From assembly GCA_029204225.1 (NCBI GenBank), contig CM055096.1, positions 75,181,521 to 75,245,520 of the forward strand: a DNA stretch of 64,000 nt, read 5' to 3'. Made by a program: the position numbers and the translations under genes. Source of the stretch: Diphasiastrum complanatum (Eukaryota; Streptophyta; Lycopodiopsida; Lycopodiales; Lycopodiaceae). This document shows positions 36,382 through 48,068 of this stretch, piece after piece (position 1 is the stretch's first letter; every line of letters starts with the position of its first letter). The notes under the pieces were generated by a model. It saw only the letters and a list, made by a program, of their open reading frames with translations, had not been told where the DNA came from and did not search any database.

Positions 36382-36418
<37 letters not shown>
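36382..36418. repeat. (AT)n microsatellite
   Basis: About 18 AT units, directly after the palindromic segment. Confidence 0.95.
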
Positions 36419-36425
<7 letters not shown>

Positions 36426-36712
36426 TTGGAAAAATAGCTTATGGCTGAAATTTTTTTAGGGAGCAATGGTCAAACCAGCATTTTGCCTCTCAAAATTGCA
36501 GTAGATCGGGAACAAACAGATCTTATTTTCAGTAGCTATTTGGTTGTTATTTGCTCTGGTTCTCAGTAAATGTTAATGCTACAGTGTGGGCTATCAACTC
36601 TATGGATGATAATCACTTTTGCAATCATTTCACGGGAGATGTGAGTGCAATGTGCATACAATTGGGGGCATAAATATTGGGCCCTTATCGGCGCGCATTT
36701 GGACCCCCATTT

Positions 36713-36841
36713 TCCTGCTAGTGTCGCCGGGGGGGTCCAGGGGGGGCTACAATTGCTCTACAGTTTCTTGCTAGTGTCGCCGGGGGGTTTCCTGCTAGTG
36801 TCGCCGGGGGTTGTCCAGGGGGGGCTACAATTGCTCTACAG
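36713..36841. repeat. G-rich tandem repeat
   Basis: The unit CCTGCTAGTGTCGCCGGGGG occurs three times (start near 36714, 36768 and 36791). The first and third are followed by GTCCAGGGGGGG and CTACAATTGCTCTACAG. Runs of five to seven G are spaced closely enough to allow a G-quadruplex on this strand. GC content is far above the surroundings. No gene was recognised in it. Confidence 0.85.
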
Positions 36842-36849
36842 CAACCACT

Positions 36850-38220
36850 TCTTATATGGAGAGGAACCCAAGGACCCTTATTGTTTATGGGATAACGATG
36901 GAGAATGAACATGCACTCAAGCACCTTCATGCAGGCAGCCAGGCGCACAAACCTCCTATGCGCGACCTTAGTTGTGATGTCAAACAACCTTTTGAATGAT
37001 AAAATATGGTGCTAGATTGATCAGAAGCTGAGGTGGTAGGGTGCATTTTCTTTTCCACGTTCTATCTACAACCTTGTTCGCATGCTCACTAAGTGTGCTC
37101 ACTTTGTGGCTTGAAGTGTTTCCTAGAGGCACGAACCTCATCATCATGCATAGAGACCTACAACCACAGGATTGTGAGCTAGGACAAATCAACAATTTAG
37201 AATAAATTTTTGATAGTCGCAATGGACCGCTAGATAGCTTTGGGTCCATGCACTTAACTTTTGATTTTGAAAGATGTTTCTTCATTGAAAATCTTCAACT
37301 ACACATTGGGTTAAGGGGCTCGATTGGTGGAGTTGTTTTGAAGTCCAAGTTTTTTCAAAGTTAAAAAATATAATTACTTATCTATTTGGCCATAACTTGC
37401 TTGTTTGAAGGCCAAAATGAGTTTTTTTCAAGGGCTATTGACTTCAAGAGAAGAGTTGCAAGTACTTCTCCAAAATAGAGTGATTGTGTGAAAGTGGGGA
37501 GAACTTGATCTAAAACACTAATTCAACCATTTTAGTACTTGGAAAGTTAGCCACTTCATGATTGTAGCATTTGGCATTCTGGTGGCAAATTGGCTGACAT
37601 TTGCTAACTTTGGTGGAGGTTAAACTTGGCTTTTATTTAGCCTAAAAGCCACGTTTCTTGTTCTAATAAGCACTATATTATGCTTTTTTTAGTAAAGCAA
37701 GTAACATTGAATTGCAAAGAATGAGCTTGAGGATATTGTGATTGGTGATGAGCAATGTCCCAATATGACATAAGCTACGGACATTAGATAGACCTGGGTA
37801 AAGGGCAATCTTTGTCATATTGCTAAATCTTTCACATAATAGTTCACATAATTGAAGTGGTCCCTAGAGTTTTTTATTTCAAAATATATAATAGCAAGAT
37901 TATCACAATCTAGGCAATTTATTCCTTGTTGAAATTCATAAATATAGCAAGATCGGGTGAATAGAATTTTATATATATCATTAATACTATTTGAATAATA
38001 ATCAAATCTAAGGTGAATTATCATAAAATTTAATATATTTATATCAAAGTTGGGTGATAAATTTTTGAATTTTGACTACCAATTATTGAAATTTTCTATC
38101 AAAAAAAAATTATAGCCAAGAAACAAAAAAATAACCCGAATAAAATTTTTTGGTAGTCCCGCCAAGGCAAAAGTTGAGATGCACTGAAGAGGCATTTGAG
38201 ACCATGTTTTTTTGAAGATT
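36850..38220. other. Stretch without recognisable features
   Basis: No frame with a known domain. It grades from mixed composition to AT-rich with T and A runs near 37860-38130. It may contain the unrecognised left end of copia J. Confidence 0.4.
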
Positions 38221-39700
38221 TAGTAATTGAAGTCTAGATTGAGCAATGTGCAAATGGAGCACAATGAGAAGCATTGGGGGCTACACCACTCGTGTTAAAA
38301 GCACATGAAAGATGAAGTATATAGTTGGTGAGATTTTGAGAAATGTGGAGCTTGTCCACATGACCATGAATGGGATGCTGAAAGAGTATCAAATGTCATT
38401 GACTGATATATCTTGGAGAGAGAGATTACTAGCTTTTGAGGAGCTAAATGACATTGTTGCATAGAGAACAAAGTTGGAAATGGTTGTGAGTTCTGAGAAC
38501 TCATATTGGATCATCGAGCAAACATGCCTAATCTTTGAAAAAAAAGCAAGCAATGTCGGCTAAAAAAGACAAGAATGTGGAAATTAAGATGAGAAGAGTA
38601 AAAAAAGGACAAATATTTGTATTGTTACAAGAAAGGGACATTGTCGAAAGCAAAAGACTGATATTGACAAAGGCAAATGCAAGCACCAGGAAAATCTTGT
38701 TGAAGAAAAGAGAGAATCCATTAAACATGTTTATCACTGCATTGGCCTCACAATATAATGATCACATATGATTCATCAACTTAAGGAAAACATGACACAT
38801 GACGAGTAATCAAGAATAGTTCAGCCAATTCACAGCAATGGAGAATGACAACAATATTCTGCAAGAAAATGGAGAGGGATGTTAGATTTGTGGCATCGAA
38901 AAAGTACTCATTTAGTTTCCAAGTGGGAAAGTAAAGAATATCCTAAATGTGTTGTTTGTTCCAAGCTTTAGAAAAGTCCACTTTCAATTGGAGCTAAATT
39001 GACTAAAAAATAAAAGTTGCTTGATAGAAAAAAGTATTTTTTAATGATATGAATCATAAAGAGAACATTGCTACATAATTTCACTAGCCTTTGTGTGGCC
39101 TTTATAAGCGTAATGTTTTGCTTCCAAGAGTATAAATGTTAAGTTCATCCATCATGCTACCTAATGAGTTATGGCATAGACACTTAGGGCATCTCTGCTC
39201 GAAAAGTTTGAGACTGTTGTGGAAACACAAGATGGTAAACAAGACACCTAAGCTTGGTGAACTTGAACATCCTATTTGTGGAAGGATGTATAAAGGGAGA
39301 GCAACATAGGGAGTCGTTTGAATAGGGAAAATTTAATATTGCTAAGAAGGTATTAAATCTAATTCACACATACTTTTGTGGTCCTATGAAGACTATGTCA
39401 TTGTGACATTCATACATGATTACTTGCATAACACATGAATCTATTTTCTAAAAAATAATGTAGAAGCACATGCAATCTAGCAAAGAGGGGTGAAGAGAAG
39501 AAGTCCACTCATGAGCATAAGGCACCTTGACATGTTTCCAACAAATCTCATGGAGAGCATCATGGAAAATAAAGAACCATCATCTTTTGATGAAGACAAA
39601 AATCAAAGGTATGGTGTGATGCAATGCGAAAAGAATTGAATACATTTGCTAAGCAAAAAGAAAAAATTTAGAAGCCAATTCGAAAAAAGTGGGTGTTTAG
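38220..39700 (+). mobile_element. Ty1/copia retrotransposon J, highly degenerate
   Basis: Plus-strand fragments in changing frames. A gag-like piece near 38280-38470 includes DISWRERLLAFEELN. A knuckle remnant lies near 38610-38650. A pre-integrase piece near 39160-39240 has a damaged L.H..LGH. Integrase pieces near 39295-39400 read FNIAKKVLNLIHTYFCGPMKT. A reverse transcriptase start near 39550-39700 has EPSSFDED and ends in KKWVFS. Many stops and shifts separate them, so this is one of the oldest elements here. It is cut at 39700 by the LTR end of copia H. Confidence 0.75.
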
Positions 39701-41930
39701 TGTTGGATTATTCTCCTATAATCCTATAGTTAATCTACATCCATTCATTTATCTAGCTTTGTAGTCTTACTCATGCTTTTACATAGTCTGCAGAAATACA
39801 CGAGAATCAAATAATAGGTGGCTTTGACAGTTTGAATTATCGAACGAACTATCGAAGGCTCTCCATGAAATTGGGCCTTGATTGAACAAGAACACAAATC
39901 CAAAGGTCGATTTTCTTGTATCGATATCTCTTGCCCAATCTGCATCTGTGTAGCCCTCTAGAATGTTGGTAGATTGGCTGCCTCCATAGCAAATGTTGAG
40001 TTGTTTTGTAGCTTGGACATGCTTCATGACTTTCATGAGAGCCTTCCAATGGACTGGACCTGGATTCGAAAGAAATTGGTTGAGAGGTCGGGTCAAGTGC
40101 AGAGCATAGCATACATCAATGAACCAATTATGGAGTGAGATGGATACTGCTTTATTTCATCCTTCTCTGACTTGGATTTTGGACATTGCTCCTTTGACAG
40201 CGTCAAACCAGGGTCAAGTGGAAAGTGAACGATTTGCACTCGGCCATTCCATATTTTGCCAGCACATTGGTGAGGTATCTCTGTTGACTAATGAAAAAAT
40301 GTCTGCTTGGTCAAATTCTAAAAATTTTGAATTCAGTAGTGTGTTGGACCCATGTCGGTCATCTTGTATTCATGTGCTAACAAACATTTGGTATGTTTCT
40401 GCCAAGTTTGGAATGGAACCATTATCGATTAGAAATGTATTAATCTTCTGAAGCCAAACTCTTGGAGACTGTTTCAGGTCGTACAGGGCTTTATGAATTT
40501 TACACACTAGGTGCTCCTTACCCTGTAGCTCATATCCTTCTGGCTGGGACATGTAGATCTCCTCTTCAATGGTGCCATTGAGAAATGCAGTTTAGACATC
40601 CATTTGGTGAACTTCAAGGTCGGCTGCAGCTGCATAGGAAAGAAGTAAACGAATTGAAGCATGCTTTACCACAGGAATAAAGGTTTCAGAATAATCCAGA
40701 TCTGGGATTTGGGAGAAGCCTTTGGCTAGCAATCTGGCCTTGTATCGATTTATTTTACCTTCAACATCATACTTCACCTTGAACAACCACTTGCATGGGA
40801 TTGGATTTCGATCCTTTGGCAGCTCAGTCACAGTCCATGTTTGATTCTCAATCAGAGAATCGAAGCAGCTTTCCACTGGTCAACATCAAGTGTTGACATA
40901 GCCTCATAAACTATGTTTGGTTCCTACACAAAATAATAGGTTGGATCATTCATGAATCAGGATGGAGGCTGTCTGGGTCGATTTGATCTTCTGGGTTGAA
41001 TTTTGACCCTCTGATGTTGTTCGTTTTGTTGAGGTTCTAACTCACTGCCAGAGTCAATATCGATTTTCTGGTTTTCGACCCTAGGGTCGGGTTTTGAATT
41101 TCCAATCCTGGGATCAGATTTTGAATTTTCAACCCTTCGATCAAATCTTGAATTTTTGACCCTTGGGCCGGATTTTTCTGGAGCTTTCCCATTGTGATCG
41201 AAAAACTGATCCTCCAAGAAAATGACATCTCTGCTCGTGAATGTCTTTTGAGTGATCAGGTTGTAGAGCTTGTATGACTTGTGATCTGGGGTGTAACCAA
41301 TGAAAATCGATTTTCTGCTCTTGTCATCCAGCTTCTTCCTTAGGTCTTCAGAGATCTGAGCAGAGGCAATGCATCCAAATGCCCAAATATGTTTGAGTGA
41401 TGGCTTCAATCTAGTCCACACCTCATAGGGTGTCTTGCCATTCATGGACTTAGTGATGGATCAATTTTGCAAGTAGGCAACTGTAGTGACAGCTTCTGTC
41501 CAAAATCTCTTTAGAAGAGAGGCATGGGCCATCATGCTTTTGGCACTCTCTATCAATGTCCGATTCTTCTGTTCTGCTACTCCATTTGATTTAGGTGAGT
41601 AGCTCGTGGTGAATTGTTGGAGTATTCCACGGGCCTTGCAGAATTATTTGAACTCAGTGGAGATGTATTCTCCCCCTCCATCTATACATAGAGCTTTTAT
41701 TGTTCTTTGGGTCTGATTTTCTACAGATGACTTGAACTGCTTGAATAATTTGAAAGTCTCAAATTTATTCTTCAAAAAGTAAGTAGCAGTTCTCTTAGAA
41801 AAGTCATCAATGAAAGTTAGAAAATAAAAAAACTCTCCATGTTGAAGAAGTCTGCATTGGGCCACAAAGGTCACTATGTACAAGATCTAGCAAATCTCTA
41901 AAGTATGAACAAAATTTGACAGCAAAGCAC
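39701..41930 (-). mobile_element. Ty1/copia retrotransposon H, integrase to RNase H plus LTR end
   Basis: On the minus strand the integrase starts near 41925 (LLDLVHSDLCGPM) and continues at 41883-41644 (FIDDFSKRTATYFL). After missing sequence, MNGKTPYEVWTRLKPS begins at 41445. The linker contains four imperfect 10-residue repeats near 41165-41060 (variants of RVENSKSDPR). Reverse transcriptase follows at 40876-40592 and 40552-40370; the YVDD block is lost before YLTNVLAKYGM near 40300. RNase H (EGYTDADWARDIDTRKSTFG) lies at 40096-39850. At GPISW the frame passes into probable U5 sequence ending GAATAATCCAACA at 39701. That terminus complements the TGTTGGATTATTC seen at 63246, so the LTR ends TG...CA. 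Confidence 0.85.
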
Positions 41931-42659
41931 AACAGGATCTAGTTATCACTCGTTAGCAATCAGAACATAAGCATTAAACAATGATCAATCTACAATCAAG
42001 AACACAATGACAATCTCAACGTCACACAAAAACATGTCAATTCATTCACATGGTATGTACATATATCCGCATGTGTATCGCACACTCCAAGGTCCCTAAA
42101 ATGACCATGCCTACATCGCTAACTAACGACTAACTACCACATCCTTCATGCCAAGATGAAGATGTCTCCAATCCTCCTTTCTTCGGTCGTCTGGCTAGAA
42201 TTGTTACTGGTGCATACATACTGATGGGTCCCGTCATGCACCCGGTGCTCGATGCCCAACATCGAGCACCTAATGTTATGCACCATCAAGAAAGCAGTAT
42301 GGAAGCCTCAAGGTGGTTGTTAGTGTCAGCTTTAAGGATTTGATCAAACAATGTGGGAATTCAAAAATTGTATAGATTCTTTGTTAAATTTACTGTTTAA
42401 TAATTACTCCACACCTCCAGCAAGGAGTTAAGACTTAGAATAAGAAGGAAGTCGGTGAAATGCATGAGCTTAAAATTATGCTATAAACTTATAATCTATA
42501 CATAAAGCAAAACACATCTAATTAAAGCATATATATTAAACTATTATCAGTCAGATGGTCATTCTTGAATCCTGATCTTCAAGTGAAGAGTCGTGAGTCA
42601 AGACCTAAGGCTAAAAATGTCAAGGGACTCAAGGCCCATATTTAATTCTATCACAATTT
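41931..42659. other. Spacer with a stable hairpin
   Basis: No coding sequence was recognised. A perfect 11-bp stem with a 5-base loop lies at 42244-42270 (GGTGCTCGATG, loop CCCAA, CATCGAGCACC). It is enclosed by an outer inverted pair TGGTGCAT (42208-42215) and ATGCACCA (42278-42285). The rest is AT-rich and may include LTR sequence of copia H or K. Confidence 0.6.
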
Positions 42660-43790
42660 GAAAGTTTTTTCACTAACTTTGCCTTGTACTTGTTGATAGA
42701 TCCATCTTGGTTTGTCATCACCTTGAAGATCCATTTGTATCCAATAGCTTTTTTGTCCTTGGATAACTTCACCAATCTCCATGTTTTGTTCTTCATAAGA
42801 GCTTAATACTCAAGATCCATTGCTTGGATCCACTCCTCTTTGTTCCTTGCTTCATCTACACTTGTATGTTCATCAAAAGAGGTTAGGAAGGCAACATAAT
42901 TTCCAGAAACTACTTGCTTACCCTTTTCATCATATGTGAACCTTGAAGGTATTTGCCTTTGCCTTGATGTTTTTTTTGGATTTTGACTTGATGAAGGTCC
43001 TCCATCATCACCATCCAAAGTCAGATCCATAACATCATCATCGAGATTGTTAGATCCATCCACATCATCAACATCAATAGTACTTGAAGTTACTTTTGGA
43101 ATGTTCCCCTCATCAAAAATGACATCTCTACCAACAATAACTTTGTTATTAGAAGGAATGTATACCTTGTAGGCTTTACTCACCTCACTATATCCAACAA
43201 ATATACCTTTTCTTGAAGGTGGATCCTCCTTGGTCCTATCATCAAGAGTAATTTTTACATAGCATGTGTATCCAAAAGTTTTGAGAAAGTTGACATTTGG
43301 CCTCCTCTTGAATAGCATCTCAAAAGGTGTCCTTCCATCCAAAAATAGCACTTAGCCACCTATTGCACAAGAAATTGGCACACAACAAAACTTGATCCCA
43401 AAATGGTTTGTCAAGATTAGCACTTAACCTCATGGCTTTGTCACTCTCACAAAGAGTCCTATTCTTCCTTTCAGCCACTCCATTTTGTTGGGGGGTCCTC
43501 GGTGTTGTGTACTCCCTCTTGATCCCATGCTCTTTGCAACTAAGATATCCTTCCTTTTGATCATACAACCATCTCCATAAATCTCCACTTTGAGGCCTTT
43601 ACTTAGCAATTGACTCACACTAAGCAAATTCTTGGTAATAGATGGAATAAACAAAACATCTTCCAAATGAACATTCCTATTTGTAGAGAGAGAAATAGGA
43701 ATTGTGCCAATCCCTTTGATTGCACACTCACCATCATTGGTCATGTAGATTGTAGAAATTTTGTTGTGTTTTTTGTTTTTAGGATCCTAA
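42660..43790 (-). mobile_element. Ty1/copia retrotransposon K with internal integrase deletion
   Basis: On the minus strand a protease/pre-integrase piece (43744-43570) reads GIGTIPISL and LFIPSITKNLLSVSQLL and ends GCMIKRKD. It then joins directly to late integrase (KEHGIKREYTTPRTPQQNG, then VAERKNRTLCE) in a shifted frame. A further integrase piece and linker run at 43351-42803 (RTPFEMLFKRRPNVNFLKTF; DEGNIPKV), followed by a reverse transcriptase start (KNKTWRLVKLSKDKKAIGYK) to about 42660. The deletion removes the zinc finger and the first catalytic Asp. Gag and most of reverse transcriptase are missing. The linker resembles that of element N. Confidence 0.8.
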
Positions 43791-44346
43791 GCAAGTGACT
43801 ACAGATCACAGATCATGAGAGAATCAATCAAGAAGACGACATGAACGATGAGGTAGAGAAGAAAGCAATTGTATTTTCTGTTTTTGCGTTTTCCAGTGTG
43901 TTGGTCAGTGTCTCGCTCGTTGGCGGCCTGTCATTGGCAGACTTTCATGTACAGCTTTTCTCTCTTCTATTTTTTTCGTTCTCTACATCGTCTCTACATC
44001 GTCTCAAATGCGTATTTATCTCTACTGTGTGGAGTTTACAAGATAGTTAATTAGAGAATTACAAGACAAGTTAATGCTAATCAACTAGTTAGTTATTCTC
44101 TGTTATCGTTGTCTCTTTCAGCTGAGCGTGAAGTACAATACACCATGCTCGTTGAGCTGCTAGTTGGCAGCTTAAATTGTTTTCTTCAGTTTCGTGTCTT
44201 CCTCTAGTGTGTTTTGTCACCTGGTCATTGGGCCAAATCTTGAATACTTTTCTTTCGATTTTTGGGGTATGTTTTCCCTTCGCTTCGTTTCGCTTCATCA
44301 CCTTCGCGACAAAGTTGCAGAGTTTACAATTTCTGACACTCTCTCT
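43791..44346. other. LTR-like non-coding sequence between copia K and N
   Basis: The minus strand shows a TATA-like GATAAATACGC near 44010 followed by a duplicated AGACGATGTAG, a layout like an LTR promoter. It lies upstream (minus sense) of element K, but no primer site was found near 43790, so linking it to K is a guess. No coding sequence was recognised. Confidence 0.35.
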
Positions 44347-45014
44347 TGTTAGAATTTAGCAATTTTCACGTGGTTTTTGATGAATATTAGACATCTATGT
44401 GGATCCACACATGTGAGGACCTGTCCACACGTGTGAAATGACACTTGTAATATTCAGATCCATTTTGATTAGCTTTCATTTGAGTCTAATATGACATCTC
44501 CTAAATTATAGGAGTTAGGTCCTAGATTGTAGGAATCTAGAAGGTCAACACAAACCACCAATGGATGATGTGGCAAACTTGATAGATCTTATCCAAAGTG
44601 GATATGGATAAGTACAATGAGCTGTCCCACATGTGTTGGATGCAGCTTAGAGAGAGATTATGGTGATTTTGTACTTGATCCATGATGGATCCATTTTTGA
44701 GCTAATGATGAGAAATCTTGGTTTGTGGAGCTATCATTGTGTTTTGACTCTCTTAAGCACTTTCTTTGTGGATGAATGCTTTGAAAATGATAAGTAAACT
44801 ATTTCTCTGTTATCAGGCCGTATAGTAGCTGTACTTCACACGTGTGAAGCTATGGATCATCATTTTTTATTGTTCTTGCTTGGAATGACAAAGATTGTCA
44901 AGTAGAAGCTAGATTTGGAAGCTAGTCTTGATATAGATCAAGATCCCAAGCTACCAATCACTCTTTGTGATCATGTGTAGATCAATTTCAGTCCTTGAAC
45001 TCTAAAATTTGACA
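44347..45014 (+). repeat. 5' LTR of copia N, complete
   Basis: Begins TGTTAGAATTTAGC at 44347 and ends AAATTTGACA at 45014, giving TG...CA ends and 668 bp, immediately followed by a primer site. It contains CACACGTGTG at 44426-44435 and the 14-bp palindrome TTCACACGTGTGAA at 44835-44848. A related, diverged LTR-like segment is present at about 52300-52520. No 3' partner exists, because the element is truncated. Confidence 0.75.
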
Positions 45015-45027
45015 TGGTATTAGAGCC
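45015..45027 (+). promoter_or_regulatory. Primer-binding site of copia N
   Basis: TGGTATTAGAGCC directly after the LTR. It differs from the common TGGTATCAGAGCC by one C-to-T change. Confidence 0.85.
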
Positions 45028-45637
45028 AAGTCAAAGAGCTTAGTTGATGATCCAAAAATCTTCATTTTGGTGAAAGCATTGGTGCTAGAGTCACTTTGAA
45101 GGAGAGCGACCTTTTCTAATAGTTTACTTGTGATGTTGAGGTTCATATTAGTGTGAAAAGTTCAGATGTACTTCTCACACGTGTGAGAGGCTGCTGGAGT
45201 TGTACTTTCACCAAAACTTTGTGTTTTTTTCAATATTTGAGCTTCAAACAAGTTGTGTAGAGTGAAACTAGTGATGTGCTTATGAAAAACCATTGTTTCC
45301 ATTATAGATTTGATGAGTGAATGGTGTTAGAATCTTATTAAACCTACAAATCCTTGTGAGAGAGTTTGAGGCTTATGTTTTTAGTTCAAGAGTGAAACTA
45401 AAACCAATTCTAAACACCATAGGAAGGCATTGGCACATCCAAAAATCAAATCCAAGGTCCTAAGTGAATAGATTGTGTAGAATACACTTTCCCAAATCTT
45501 TTTGAGTTCAAGATCATTATAGATCTTGCTTCTTGAGTCTAGTGAGATTCAAGAGAGTAGCATTTTAGCTAAATTCTGAGAAAGGAAGAAGGGAGAGCCT
45601 TTGAATAGTACATTTGTTGTACTTGTTACTAGATAGA

Positions 45638-48068
45638 ATGGGTTCAATTGGAGCCTATCTTCTTGAGGCTAGTGAAAGGCTAAATTCTAATAATTATTCA
45701 ACTTGGAAAGTAAGAATGGAGTCACTACTTGTGCTCCAAGATATGTTTGATCTTGTCATAGGAGAGGAAGAAGAACCTCAAGGAGGGCAAGATCAAGTGA
45801 GGTACAAAAAGAGAGCTAGACAATTACATTGTCTGAAAATGAATGTTAGTAATGAACTTCTAAAGGAAGTAGCATCTTGTACCTCGGCCAAGGAGGCATG
45901 GAACTACCTCAAAGGGATTTATGAATCCAAAAATACCTCTAGAGTGCTTATGATTAGAAACAAAGTTCTTCAAAGCATTAGAGGGAGTGATGAGAGTGCT
46001 CAAGAGTATGTCTTGAGAATAGAATCTCTCAACAAAGAACTTTCCATCATTAGTGAGGATATTCATGATGATGAACTTGTTCAAATCATTTTGAATGGTC
46101 TTGGAGATGAGTTCTCCAATCTTGTACAAAGCTTTGCTATTCAAGATGCACTACCTTCCATTGACAAGCTCCATACTGTGCTTGTGGCCGAGGAGAGTAG
46201 GATCCTTCATGTCAAGCAAAGGATTGGATCCTTATGATGGTGATGAGAAGGCCAACTTCTCAAGCAAGGGAAAGGCAAAGTCAAAGAAGAAGATCCAACA
46301 CAAGGAGACCAAGAATGATGATCAACCATCTAGCTCCAAAGGTGGAAAGAAGAACAGAGCCAAACTCAAGTGCTTCTTTTGTGGAAAGAAGGGGCACTTT
46401 GCATCCGAGTGTTTCAAGAAGAAGAATGCACAAGGAGAGAGCAAACAAGGCAACCTCAATCTTGAGGAAGATGAGGATGAAGTGAATTCATCCTTGATGG
46501 CTTCTACATCAACATCAAAGAGCTACTCCAATGACACATGGTGGATTGATAGTGGGGCTAGTTCTCACATGACATTCCAAAAGGATTTTTTCTCAGCTCT
46601 TGTACCTTTTGTAGTTCTAAAAAGTCTATTCTAACAGCAAGTGATCAAGAATGTAGAATAGATGGAGTGGGAAATATTCCCTTAAGTCTTGGATCCTCTA
46701 AAAGAGTAGATCTTGATAATGTACTCTATGTTCCTACACTCACTAAGAATTTGTTAAGTGTAGGACAATTGATGGATGATGGCTTAGATGTCCATTTTAA
46801 GCAAGGTGTTTGCTCCATAATGATGAATAATACTTGCATTGTAAAGGGATTCAAGCAAGGAAGGCTTTTTAAGCTTCATGCTAATGTTTTTCTTGGAAGT
46901 GTGAACATGGTGAAGGAGGAGCTCAATCAAGTGGAGCTTTGGCATAAGAGGTTGGGCCACCCCAACTTCAAATCTATGGAGATGCTATGCACCAAGGATC
47001 TTTCTCTTGGCCTTTCAAAGACATTCTCAAAGTGTGGAAAAAGTTGTGAAGCTTGTAGCCTCTCAAAGGCACACAAGCTACCTTTTGATAACTCTTCCAC
47101 TAGATCTACAAAAGCATTAGATCTTATTCATAGTGATGTGCACTCTTTTTCTCAAGAATCTAATGGAGGTGCATCTATGTATGTATCTTATATTGATGAT
47201 TACTCTAGATATATTTGGATTGAACTTTTGGATTCCAAAAGTAAAGTGTTTGAAGCTTTTGTTAAGTTCAAAACTCTAGTTGAAAATCAACTTCATGCTA
47301 GAATTAAAGTATTAAGGAGTGATAATGGTGGAGAGTATATCTCCACCAAGATGATAGAGTTTTGTAAATCCAATAGCATTAAGAGAGAGCTTACATGTAC
47401 TTATAGTCCTCAACAAAATGGTATAGCCGAGAGGATGAATAGAACACTATGTGAGTGTGCTAAGGCTTTAAGGATAGATGCACCTCTACCTAAGTCCTTT
47501 TGGGGAGACGCTATTATTTGTGCAACTTATTTGTGTAATAGATTGCCATGTAATCCCATTGGAGGCATAACATCTTATGAGGCTCTATTTTGTAAGAAGC
47601 CGAATCTTAAAGATCTAAGAATTTTCGGATCTACTTGCTATGTTTTTCAAGCATTAGATACAAGAAAAGGATGATCCTACTTCTATTAAAGGGACCTTTG
47701 TTGGTTATGCTGAAAATAGCAAGGGATATAGAGTCTATAATCCAATCACTAAGAAGATTTTAGTGAGTAGAGATGTTACTTTTGATGAAGGTAACTACTA
47801 CAAGTTGAATGAGAAAGCCTCTAATCCATCTTATGTCAAGGATCTTGTAAGGTTTGAGGAGGAGCCTACATGTGATCAAGATCTTGAAGATCCATCTCAA
47901 GATCCGAGGACTCCAAGGAGATCTACAAGAAGGAAGGTTGAGCCCTCAAGGCTCACCTATGTTGACAAAGGTGAACAAAGGGAAGATCTACATTCACTTA
48001 CCTCTTACACTTTTCTAACTTCTATGTTTGATGAGCCAAGTTGCTTTGAAGAAGCTATGGAGTCACAA
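45638..48068 (+). mobile_element. Ty1/copia retrotransposon N: gag, protease, integrase
   Basis: After a leader of about 610 bp, gag starts at ATG 45638 (MGSIGAYLLEASERL), preferred over the ATG at 45614 because element M has the same start. The following parts are a CCHC knuckle (CFFCGKKGHFASEC) near 46370, a protease with WWIDSGASSHM near 46545, a pre-integrase finger (ELWHKRLGHPNFKSM) near 46935, and an integrase core with HSDVHSF, SDNGGEY and QQNGIAERMNRT, so the D, D and E catalytic residues are all present. A linker ends at FEEAMESQ at 48068. Only three frameshifts (near 46215, 46615 and 47655) interrupt it and almost no premature stops, so this is the best preserved element. Reverse transcriptase is lost where minus-strand element E begins. 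Confidence 0.92.

Noticed and set aside
42244-42270. Hairpin considered as a microRNA precursor
   Set aside because: The stem is only 11 bp, too short for a plant miRNA precursor.
45614-45637. Upstream ATG of the copia N gag frame
   Set aside because: The related element M starts at the position equivalent to 45638, and the extra residues MLYLLLDR are not shared.
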